Positions 25,741 to 31,744 of a DNA stretch of 31,744 nt are shown here, piece by piece; the first letter of the stretch is position 1, and every line of letters begins with the position of its first letter. Made by a program: the position numbers and the translations under genes. The DNA is from Cryomorphaceae bacterium. GTDB taxonomy: Bacteria > Bacteroidota > Bacteroidia > Flavobacteriales > Crocinitomicaceae. Below the pieces are notes generated by a model. It was not told the DNA's origin, did no database searches, and saw only the letters and a program-made list of their open reading frames with translations. The stretch is taken from contig JAJTDX010000012.1 in assembly GCA_021298235.1 (NCBI GenBank), positions 1 to 31,744 on the forward strand. Direction: 5' to 3'.

Positions 25741-25882
25741 AAAGCATTTTTGTAATTACAATGATTGTTTCAATGATGAGATACGTCCCAATTGGTAACT
25801 CAACCAACATTGAATTAATAATTAACCATGAAGTCAAAGAGCCAATCACGGCGAATACCAAAAGCAATAATTTATTCTTCAT
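25706..25882 (-). CDS. 58-residue membrane protein, unknown
   Basis: ATG at 25882 to TAA at 25706. It encodes two likely transmembrane segments (LLLLVFAVIGSLTSWLIINS and LPIGTYLIIETIIVITKML) and a short basic tail (YEKEKKRLLGK). No family is recognised. It begins one base after the stop of the 25884-26357 gene and overlaps the next gene by 35 bases, so it sits in a compact minus-strand operon. Small two-helix proteins in such settings can be holin- or toxin-like, but nothing in the sequence proves this. Confidence 0.5.
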   Translation of the reverse strand: MKNKLLLLVFAVIGSLTSWLIINSMLVELPIGTYLIIETIIVITKMLYEKEKKRLLGK

Positions 25883-25883
25883 A

Positions 25884-26357
25884 TCAGTTATTTTGAATCA
25901 TGTTTGTTATTTCTGAGCAACATTTCCCAGGAATTCGGATGGTGAAAATTTTGTCATCTTTGAATGAAAAGGCAAATCGATAAACAGTTTCATTTATACT
26001 TTGGTCAGCCTTTTCCCCAAATTCTTTTTTGACTTTTTTAGGGTTATCACTAAATGGATCGAAGGTTGAACAACGCAATTCTAAAACAGCCTCCCCAGCA
26101 AATTGATCCATACTGACACCTCTATTCACTTCCATATGGAATTTTTCACTTGAACCGTCTTTACCAAAGAACAGAGTATAGAAATAACCACATGCTTTGA
26201 GGTAATTTAGTTTTCCAAAATACTTGCCGGATGGATGCAGAATTCCTTTCAAGTTGTTAAAATCACTTGCTGAAAAAATGCACTCGAATGTTGAAAGTAA
26301 TCGGGTGTTCAACATCTGTTCCACTTCAGATACTCTATTTACAATTGCTTCACTCAT
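25884..26357 (-). CDS. Hypothetical protein of the small minus-strand operon
   Basis: 157 residues from ATG 26357 (MSEAIVNRVSEVEQMLNTRL); the 11 codons further upstream overlap the spacer and are less likely. No known family is recognised. The sequence mixes helical (N-terminus) and strand-rich parts (GKLNYLKACGYFYTLFF, ETVYRFAFSFKDDKIFTIRI). There is no signal peptide. It lies 17 bases after the ExoX-C-like gene and one base before the 58-residue membrane protein. Confidence 0.5.
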   Translation of the reverse strand: MSEAIVNRVSEVEQMLNTRLLSTFECIFSASDFNNLKGILHPSGKYFGKLNYLKACGYFYTLFFGKDGSSEKFHMEVNRGVSMDQFAGEAVLELRCSTFDPFSDNPKKVKKEFGEKADQSINETVYRFAFSFKDDKIFTIRIPGKCCSEITNMIQNN

Positions 26358-26374
26358 ATTCTGTATTATTAAGG

Positions 26375-26797
26375 TCAAAACGAATCCCAAAATTCAGGAT
26401 CCTGTTGATCCATGTCCAAATTATCGTTGTAATAGGGGTTATTGTCTATTGAATAATCGTCGTAATAATCCCAGTTGGCATTTGATTGCATATCAACATA
26501 ATCTTCATAGGATTCCCATTTATTATCGAGAATCGCTAAATCAGAGTCAACCACGTCAAATATGTTGAATGTAAAATATCCAAGTTGACCCGGTTCTGTG
26601 ATTGTTAATGGAAAATTGATCGGATATTTATTTTTATACTCTATTAGATCCTCTTTGCTAATCAGAAATTTATCGATATTTCGAACACACCACAGAATAT
26701 ACTGAGCATCGCATCTAGCCACTTCTTCTAGCGTTTTTCCTTTGTTTCTACCGAAATTAAAAACAGTTTCTGCCGTATAAATTGTCCAGTTCTCCAT
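26375..26797 (-). CDS. Exonuclease X C-terminal-like domain protein with acidic tail
   Basis: 140 residues. Residues about 12-45 (FNFGRNKGKTLEEVARCDAQ then YILWCVRNIDKF) match the small ExoX C-terminal domain pattern, usually F-G-K-x-K-G-x-x-L-x-E-V followed by D-x-x-Y-x-x-W. That domain is found in DnaQ/ExoX nucleases and in stand-alone accessory proteins. No nuclease domain is attached here. The C-terminal about 50 residues are very rich in Asp, Asn and Tyr (NWDYYDDYSIDNNPYYNDN), like a DNA mimic or a disordered tail. It is the first gene of the minus-strand operon, with a promoter box at 26820-26827. Confidence 0.65.
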   Translation of the reverse strand: MENWTIYTAETVFNFGRNKGKTLEEVARCDAQYILWCVRNIDKFLISKEDLIEYKNKYPINFPLTITEPGQLGYFTFNIFDVVDSDLAILDNKWESYEDYVDMQSNANWDYYDDYSIDNNPYYNDNLDMDQQDPEFWDSF

Positions 26798-26819
26798 GTC
26801 GCATCATTTAAATATGATA

Positions 26820-26827
26820 CAAAGTTA
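26820..26827 (-). promoter_or_regulatory. Promoter -7 box of the minus-strand small-gene operon
   Basis: The minus strand reads TAACTTTG here, matching TAnnTTTG, 22 bases before ATG 26797. A good upstream TTTG partner is not visible. Confidence 0.45.
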
Positions 26828-26917
26828 TATTAGTGTTGTGCAGTACATTTGCACAGGAATAATTATGCTTAAAAAAATATCTTTTTGTATACCTTTATTG
26901 ATAATAATACTCCTCTA

Positions 26918-27394
26918 ATGCAAGAAAACCATATAGTAATGCTCCCAACACCAGAAATTGGTTTTTATATTCAATTGGAAAGCGAAGAGCCAATTTTTCA
27001 ACTCACTTGCTTTGATCAGTTTTCTTTCTTGGATTTTGAATTGACCTTATGGGATTCGAGTTTCCAAGAGTGTTTTGAACTAAAAGAAAACAACTATCAT
27101 TTTGACTCATTCAAAGAATTATTCAATCAACTTGAAGACCGTATTTCCAAAATGAAGTTCATTGAGTTTCACCTAACTTTTGAAAACAAGCACAAACTTA
27201 GTTTTGCCAATGGAGAATTATCAGCCTCTTTTGATACCAAGGAATTCTTGTATCGGTTTGCTGTTGAACTTCTCAATATTTGTGGATTTGACGGAAAAGA
27301 GATGTTTCAACAATTGTTACAAAGAACCAATTGTTACCTTGAAATAAGTATTGAAGATAAAGATTGTTTTAATCCGATTGCTTTGGCGAAATAG
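26918..27394 (+). CDS. Hypothetical protein
   Basis: 158 residues from ATG 26918 (MQENHIVMLPTPEIGFYIQL); an earlier TTG at 26885 is less likely. No family is recognised. The composition is acidic and aromatic, with a beta-rich N-terminus (FQLTCFDQFSFLDFELTLWD) and helices later (FKELFNQLEDRISKMKF, FAVELLNICG). There is no signal peptide or membrane segment. It is divergent from the ExoX-C-like operon and convergent with the WYL regulator, 21 bases away. Confidence 0.5.
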   Translation: MQENHIVMLPTPEIGFYIQLESEEPIFQLTCFDQFSFLDFELTLWDSSFQECFELKENNYHFDSFKELFNQLEDRISKMKFIEFHLTFENKHKLSFANGELSASFDTKEFLYRFAVELLNICGFDGKEMFQQLLQRTNCYLEISIEDKDCFNPIALAK

Positions 27395-27415
27395 AAAATA
27401 GTTCAATCAAAACAA

Positions 27416-28423
27416 TTAATTATAGTTATCTAAGCTGTTTTGAATTCTTGTTTTGATTTTTTGAATTAAGTGTTCGGGACTTTTCACACGAACTCCCTCA
27501 CCAAAAGATAAAATCAGTTGTTCCAACTCGTAATTGGGAATGACTTCTATTTTCACCAACAAAGCATCTTCTAATTGTTTCTCAATTTGAGAAGAATGAA
27601 TAGGTTTGGTTATTATATATGGTGCGAGTGAAGAAGTAAAGAGTAGTTCAATCTTTTCTAATTCTGCCCCTTCAGGTTTGGAAACACCAATGAAATCGTC
27701 AAAATACTCTTCCCAATTTATTTCAGTTTTTCTGTATTTAAAAGAAGTACTTTCTAAGGAAATAATTCGGTCTAAAGCGACATTCCAGGTTGAATTTTCA
27801 AACTCATGATTTCTTCCGAAAACAAACCATCGACTATTGTATTGTTTCAAATAGTAAGGATGAAAATTGAAAGCGTAGGGCTCCGGTGATTTGAAGTCTT
27901 TATAATCTATGTGAAGAACCTGTTCATTGTTGATAGCATCAAACAAAACTGAAAGATGTTTCTTCCCTTTAAGGTATTGATTTGATTCAAAACTAATAAC
28001 GGCATGGTCCCTCTTTTTCAAGTCGAACTGTGCTTCCAGTTGACGTATTAACTCATCTACCCACTCAAACTGTGGAACACCAGAAAAACGAGACATTATA
28101 ATTAGCGCCGATTTCAATTGATCTGCTTCAACCATATTTAAAGGCTGATTTGTAATTGAAAACTTAAGATCAGAATAACGATAATAACATCGTTTACCTA
28201 CAGTATATCTTTCCAATGGAACAGACCAGCCAAACTCACTTTCCATAAACTCGATATCAAGAAAAATAGTACGCCTTGAAATTCCACTGCAAGATGGATC
28301 GTAATCAATTAACACTAGATTACATTCTTCTATAAGATCTTCTATAAAATACATTCGGCCTGGATTCCGAAAACATCTATCCAGAACTTTATATCTGATG
28401 AACGCGTATTTATTAACTGACAT
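27416..28423 (-). CDS. WYL-domain transcriptional regulator of the retron locus
   Basis: 335 residues. The N-terminus looks like a winged helix (AFIRYKVLDRCFRNPGRMYF, SGISRRTIFLDIEFME). Residues about 160-240 form the WYL domain (VLHIDYKDFKSPEPYAFNFH, then PYYLKQYNSRWFVFGRN, with RIISLE). A C-terminal extension domain follows (LLFTSSLAPYIITKPIH, then LEQLILSFGEGVRVKSP). WYL regulators bind ligands, often nucleic acids or nucleotides, and commonly control defence systems by repression. It is divergent from the retron; the intergenic region holds a promoter for each side and a dyad, so it probably regulates both itself and the retron. The start at 28423 lies only 7 bases from its -7 box, giving almost no leader. 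Confidence 0.88.
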   Translation of the reverse strand: MSVNKYAFIRYKVLDRCFRNPGRMYFIEDLIEECNLVLIDYDPSCSGISRRTIFLDIEFMESEFGWSVPLERYTVGKRCYYRYSDLKFSITNQPLNMVEADQLKSALIIMSRFSGVPQFEWVDELIRQLEAQFDLKKRDHAVISFESNQYLKGKKHLSVLFDAINNEQVLHIDYKDFKSPEPYAFNFHPYYLKQYNSRWFVFGRNHEFENSTWNVALDRIISLESTSFKYRKTEINWEEYFDDFIGVSKPEGAELEKIELLFTSSLAPYIITKPIHSSQIEKQLEDALLVKIEVIPNYELEQLILSFGEGVRVKSPEHLIQKIKTRIQNSLDNYN

Positions 28424-28430
28424 AGCTGTG

Positions 28431-28462
28431 CAAAGGTATTACATCGAATATCTAAATACAAA
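28431..28462 (-). promoter_or_regulatory. Promoter of the WYL regulator
   Basis: Read on the minus strand: TTTG (28462-28459), 20 bases, TACCTTTG (28438-28431), an exact Bacteroidota consensus. The start codon begins 7 bases after the box, so the mRNA is leaderless or nearly so. Confidence 0.75.
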
Positions 28463-28496
28463 AGTTGAGTTATTTTTTTATCTTTACTTTTTCTGT

Positions 28497-28517
28497 GCAA
28501 CTAGACTGCATAGTTAC
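28497..28517. promoter_or_regulatory. Candidate operator dyad upstream of the retron
   Basis: GCAACTA, 7 bases, then TAGTTAC: a near-perfect inverted repeat (one mismatch over the 7-base arms) directly upstream of the retron -7 box. It is a plausible site for the divergent WYL regulator. No experiment supports this. Confidence 0.4.
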
Positions 28518-28521
28518 AACA

Positions 28522-28529
28522 TAACTTTG
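28522..28529 (+). promoter_or_regulatory. Promoter -7 box of the retron
   Basis: TAACTTTG matches TAnnTTTG. Transcription is expected to begin a few bases downstream, which coincides with the start of the a1 arm at 28541. The upstream TTTG element is poor, consistent with a regulated promoter. Confidence 0.55.
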
Positions 28530-28540
28530 TACAAGTTCTT

Positions 28541-28721
28541 TGAAATGGCTGGCCGAAATTGATTTGATTCTGTGTTGTGTTTCGCAATGCATTTAAAAAT
28601 GTTGCAATTGAAAACAGTCTAAGGACTGACCCTTCCTTTGCTAACCCTCTTATATAAGCGGAGCTTATATTTTGAGAAAGAGGTGCTTCGCACTTTGAGA
28701 AATTAACGGTCAGCCATTTCA
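28541..28721 (+). ncRNA. Retron msr-msd RNA
   Basis: The arm a1 (TGAAATGGCTGGCCG, 28541-28555) is complementary to a2 (28707-28721) over 15 bp with one G-U pair; this is the defining closing stem of a retron transcript. Within it are a stem with a 2-base bulge (GCAA/CATTT with AAATG/TTGC, 28584-28605), a hairpin CAGTC-TAAG-GACTG (28615-28628), and a long stem for the msd part: CCTCTT plus ATATAAGC (28646-28659), loop GGA, GCTTATAT (28663-28670) and AAGAGG (28678-28683). A small hairpin GTGC-TTC-GCAC follows (28683-28693). The reverse transcriptase would copy the msd into DNA linked to a priming G that I cannot place exactly. The RT start lies 9 bases after a2. Confidence 0.88.
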
Positions 28722-28730
28722 TAATTTAAA

Positions 28731-29720
28731 ATGATGGAAATAACAAAAGAAAAGATTAAGGAATTATTGGAAAAGGGAAAGACAATGGAAGACTTTCTTG
28801 AGGCCTATAATTGTTTTCTTTTATATCTCAACTCCCGAGATGGTAAAGACCGGAAACTTTGGGAGAAAAATTCTTTCCTCTACTTGTACAGATCAGTAAA
28901 TAGACAATACATAGAATTTTCAATACCTAAGAAGTCGGGAGAAGAAAGAAAAATTTGTGCTCCCAAAAAACAATTAAAACTTGTACAGAAAAAAATCACC
29001 CAAATTTTAGAATTGTACTATAAACCAAATGCTAATTGCCATGGTTTTGTAAAGCAAAGAAGTATTGTTACAAATGCGGAAATTCATACGAACAAGACCT
29101 TTGTACTTAACTTAGACCTTGAAGATTTTTTTCCAAGTATTAAAACAAACCGGATAATTGATTCCCTTATCATTGAGCCATTCAATTTTTCTACAGAAAT
29201 GGCTAAAATCATTTCAAGAATAGCGTGCAAAGAAGGTGGATTACCACAAGGTTCGCCAATGAGCCCAATGATCTCAAATGTTTGTTGTGAAAAAATGGAT
29301 TTGGACTTGAAAGACTTTTCTAAAAAATATAAACTCAATTATTCTCGTTACGCTGATGACCTTACATTCTCCGGATACAGAAAAATTTTCAATAACACAT
29401 TTTTCTCCGAATTAGGAAGAATTATCGGTAAGAAACATCACTTCAGAATTAAAAAATCGAAAACCAGGATTCAAAATAGAAATAATCGACAGGAAGTTAC
29501 AGGGGTAGTCGTAAATGATAAATTAAATGTTAACAGAAAATATATTCGAGAATTAAGAGCCTTGATTCACTATCATAAGTTAGGCAAAGCTGAAGAAAAT
29601 GCCCTTTATGTGATATCAGGTAAGTTAGAATTTCTGAAGATGATCAAAGGAAAAGATCGAGTATACCGAAATTTATTAATCCAATTTAAGTCTCAAAAAA
29701 ATGGGCAACGAAATAATTGA
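28731..29720 (+). CDS. Retron reverse transcriptase
   Basis: 329 residues, standard retron RT length. The conserved blocks are IEFSIPKKSGEERKICAPKK; then CHGFVKQRSIVTNAEIH, which holds the retron-specific NAxxH at about 115-119; then LNLDLEDFFPSI with the catalytic Asp129; GGLPQGSPMSP; YSRYADDLTFSG with YADD at about 207-210; and the region-Y triplet VTG at about 256-258. It reverse transcribes the adjacent msd RNA to make msDNA. ATG 28731 and 28734 are both possible. The gene overlaps the effector start by 20 bases, so RT and effector are made together. I cannot assign it to a published retron type. Confidence 0.95.
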   Translation: MMEITKEKIKELLEKGKTMEDFLEAYNCFLLYLNSRDGKDRKLWEKNSFLYLYRSVNRQYIEFSIPKKSGEERKICAPKKQLKLVQKKITQILELYYKPNANCHGFVKQRSIVTNAEIHTNKTFVLNLDLEDFFPSIKTNRIIDSLIIEPFNFSTEMAKIISRIACKEGGLPQGSPMSPMISNVCCEKMDLDLKDFSKKYKLNYSRYADDLTFSGYRKIFNNTFFSELGRIIGKKHHFRIKKSKTRIQNRNNRQEVTGVVVNDKLNVNRKYIRELRALIHYHKLGKAEENALYVISGKLEFLKMIKGKDRVYRNLLIQFKSQKNGQRNN

Positions 29721-30542
29721 CTCTCTCAAGGATTGGTTTGAGAACGGGATAAGGAGGCATTCAGAAAAGGTTGTGAAACCTTTGACTTAAAAAACTATTC
29801 ATTTGAGGGTGAATTATATGCACTCCTAAGGAAAGAAGCAGGTTTGGCAGAGGTTGCAAGAGTGAACAAGAATTTGGAGAAATATGCAACTCATTGCTTT
29901 AGACAAGTCGAGAAGATACTTTCAGAATTTATTTTTGTAAATCCAGGTCGTGAGAGAATTGGCAGGTACTTATTGAATGGACATGACATGATTTTAAATC
30001 CTACAGTAATTTCCAATCTAAATCTTTCTGTTTCAGGTTTATTGAGTCATGTATATCAAAATGCGCCGAACAAATATTGTTTGATTCTCAAGATTAACTA
30101 TATTAAGAAAATTGGAAATTATTGTTATCAGGCCCCAGACAATAATCATGCAGATGATGATCTAAGATCTGTTGATCACAAGAACTGGCAACTTAACCAA
30201 TCTCAACAAGAAAAAATTTTCAAGTCGGTTTTATATTTTGACACCTTTGGGGACGATAAAGAGTTATCTCAAATTATGGAAGGAATTGAAAACAAACCAT
30301 CGCTATTTGCCTTCAATCATATGTATCACTTCAGGAATTTAGGAAGTCACTTGAATTCTCAAGAAAGTATGTTAAATCTTCCTAGAGACTTGGATGCACA
30401 AGAAAGACGAAGATTATCACCATTTTATAATAAGCCTAATGAGGTTATGAACATCGAAAATGAATCACCAGGATTTTATCAGCGCTATTTAGACACTTTC
30501 CTCCTACTATATTCTGAGTTTATTAAGAATCCACATTTTTAA
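29701..30542 (+). CDS. Putative HEPN-like retron effector, frameshifted
   Basis: ATG 29701 (MGNEIIDSLKDWFENG) overlaps the RT end. After about 16 codons the protein-like reading moves to another frame (DKEAFRKGCETFDLKNYSFE, GELYALLRKEAG, then AEVARVNKNLEKYATHCFRQ) and runs to 30542. One extra G in the GGG at 29746-29748 would join them into about 280 residues. The body is helical with no signal peptide. At about 30333-30350 it encodes YHFRNLGSHL, with R-N-x-x-x-H as in HEPN RNases, embedded in helix. A HEPN nuclease would cleave RNA and kill or arrest the cell when the retron is triggered. The family assignment rests on this motif and context and is not certain. The frameshift could be a sequencing error, a mutation or a programmed event. 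Confidence 0.6.
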
Positions 30543-30543
30543 A

Positions 30544-30604
30544 ATTAGTTAATTTTCATTTCATAATAAAAACAACTTCACCATTAACCATTTAGTTAAC
30601 TAAT
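30544..30604. repeat. 9-bp inverted repeat between convergent genes
   Basis: ATTAGTTAA (30544-30552) and TTAACTAAT (30596-30604) are exact complements. They lie between the effector stop (30542) and the convergent stop (30600). They may act as a weak bidirectional terminator; the long loop makes this uncertain. Confidence 0.4.
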
Positions 30605-30935
30605 ATGACCCCCAATCTTTCTCTATCTTATCCACCACGAACAACATCGTTTCAAACAAATCATCATTTTGTTTAACAGAAGCCTGAATCAATTCACCGA
30701 TGTAAGGATAAAATTCAAATTTATTTAGAGAATTCAACTTGGCATCATAGATCTTTTTTAATTCAACAACCAACCAACTTAAAGCACCCGCATGTTCTGA
30801 ATAAACAACAACATCACCCTCGTGATAATTGCGGTTCGGGTCATTTGTAATGATCAAATTAGCACCACCAAAGTGAGGAAAGTCAGTTGGAAATTGACCT
30901 AAATTAATTTGAGTTTTTAGTTCTGTTATTTTCAT
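30600..30935 (-). CDS. Small partner protein of the HEPN-like gene
   Basis: 111 residues from ATG 30935 (MKITELKTQINLGQFPTDFP); the 10 extra upstream codons overlap the HEPN gene and are not needed. No family is recognised with confidence. It contains NDPNRNYHEGDVVVYSEHAG, then LSWLVVELKKIYDAKLNSLN and FETMLFVVDKIEKDW. The single-base gap to the upstream HEPN gene implies coupled translation. In toxin-antitoxin pairs HEPN toxins often have a small partner, so an antitoxin or immunity role is possible. It lacks the GSxxRGxxxxxSDID motif of the usual MNT partner. Confidence 0.55.
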   Translation of the reverse strand: MKITELKTQINLGQFPTDFPHFGGANLIITNDPNRNYHEGDVVVYSEHAGALSWLVVELKKIYDAKLNSLNKFEFYPYIGELIQASVKQNDDLFETMLFVVDKIEKDWGSY

Positions 30936-30936
30936 T

Positions 30937-31744
30937 CTAATTGTTAGATTTTTGTCCAAATTCAAGGGTATATTTTATAATCGATGTCAGTTCTGACAAA
31001 TAACCTTTTAAATCATTTGACATTCGACCTAAGCTTTTTCCTCGGTGTGTTATATTATTTCTGATTTGATAATAGAATTTGATTATTGCTCTGAAATTTT
31101 CTTGTTCTATACAATCCTTGAAATTGAAAGATACTTTTCCCGTTTTTACTTCACCCTTAGAGGAGGTCGTTCTCTCAGAGGAATATACTTCCCTTCTTGT
31201 ACTCTTAACATCTTCAGGCAATTCACTGTATAGTTTGGAAATTGCTAATTGTACAAATTGGTTTTCCGATAAAACATTTGACACTTGTGCAGAACCTGAC
31301 TGAAATGAGGTCATCAGAAATGCTAATCTTTCAAGCATACTATAGGCCAGCAGAAACTTCATTTGAGTATCAACAATTTCAGCAAAAATCTCCTTTTCTT
31401 CCCAACTTGAATTCACCTTATAAATCAAATTCGCTTTATCAAATTCTTTGCTATCGATAACTTCAAGTCCAATATGGAAATATGGATCGTTCCAACCTAT
31501 AATATTATCGGGATCCCCATGAAAATCTTTATCAAATCCTTTTTTATCTATCGCTATTAAAGCGTTCATATTTTCAATCACCTCCCATTTGTACAAGTTT
31601 CTCGGTTCTTTATTTCCGATTTTATAGTATGCCTCTAACGCTTTGTCAGATTTAAAGAAAATTCTATAACCATTTAGTTTAAATAAGTTCTTTTCACGAA
31701 TAATAAAAGACAAACCATCCCTTAGAAATTGATTATAATTGTCA
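30937..31744 (-). CDS. HEPN-like protein, 5' end cut by the window edge
   Basis: The frame is open from the right edge, so the N-terminus is missing; a TTG at 31713 is not taken as the start. About 268 residues are visible. The C-terminal part has a helical region with FYYQIRNNITHRGKS (about 31035-31080), giving Arg-Asn-x-x-x-His (RNNITH), the HEPN ribonuclease motif. The earlier part (KLNGYRIFFKSDKALEAYYK, then GNKEPRNLYKWEV) is not recognised. Such proteins are found as RNases in defence and toxin-antitoxin loci. It is followed by a 111-residue partner after one base. It may be independent of the retron; the two units are convergent. Confidence 0.65.
   Translation of the reverse strand, partial: DNYNQFLRDGLSFIIREKNLFKLNGYRIFFKSDKALEAYYKIGNKEPRNLYKWEVIENMNALIAIDKKGFDKDFHGDPDNIIGWNDPYFHIGLEVIDSKEFDKANLIYKVNSSWEEKEIFAEIVDTQMKFLLAYSMLERLAFLMTSFQSGSAQVSNVLSENQFVQLAISKLYSELPEDVKSTRREVYSSERTTSSKGEVKTGKVSFNFKDCIEQENFRAIIKFYYQIRNNITHRGKSLGRMSNDLKGYLSELTSIIKYTLEFGQKSNN

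Noticed and set aside
28501..28722. 73-codon minus-strand ORF upstream of the RT
   Set aside because: It lies exactly over the retron msr-msd RNA, whose paired arms and hairpins explain the sequence better; the encoded peptide has no protein-like features.

Overview
The window is a piece of a Bacteroidota chromosome, most like a marine or freshwater Flavobacteriales relative. The evidence is a type IX secretion (T9SS) type B C-terminal domain on a giant repeat protein, a type A sorting domain on a second secreted protein, a PorP/SprF-family protein, many outer-membrane barrels, and several promoters of the Bacteroidota form TTTG-N18-20-TAnnTTTG. A species cannot be named from the sequence alone.

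Positions 1-20279 look like ordinary chromosome. In order they hold: the C-terminal part of a frameshifted T9SS adhesin with near-identical 75-residue repeats (2-1908), then a PorP/SprF protein and a BBP2-type porin in one apparent operon; three short OB-fold SSB paralogues with an S23-type four-helix-bundle gene among them (4301-5741), closed by a strong terminator; a TonB-C-terminal protein; two overlapping Wzi/RemB-like barrel genes and a T9SS type A cargo protein on the minus strand; a TlpA-like thioredoxin / DUF6029-like / Omp28-like operon; a biotin carrier protein; an M1 aminopeptidase lipoprotein; bcp; recA; a YegS-like lipid kinase; and a small membrane protein.

From about 20280 to the right edge the DNA is visibly richer in A+T and the gene content becomes accessory. 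A TPR-repeat protein is translationally coupled to a protein with an N-terminal extension fused to a complete exonuclease I (SbcB-like) DEDDh domain. A 784-base noncoding block follows, with iterated GAGTAAC/GTTACTC elements. Next come four small minus-strand genes, one with an exonuclease-X C-terminal-like domain and one only 58 codons long, and then an unknown plus-strand gene.

The most notable locus is a complete retron at 28424-30542. A WYL-domain regulator is transcribed divergently. A structured msr-msd RNA (28541-28721) is bounded by complementary a1/a2 arms. The reverse transcriptase carries the retron hallmarks NAxxH, YADD and VTG. The downstream partner gene carries an RNxxxH motif of HEPN type and needs a one-base frameshift correction to be intact. 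Beyond it, on the minus strand, is a second HEPN-like gene (cut by the right edge) with a small partner. The working picture is an anti-phage defence island: a regulated retron with a putative HEPN ribonuclease effector, next to a HEPN pair and to exonuclease-domain genes. The defence role is inferred from family knowledge and context, not shown by the sequence.
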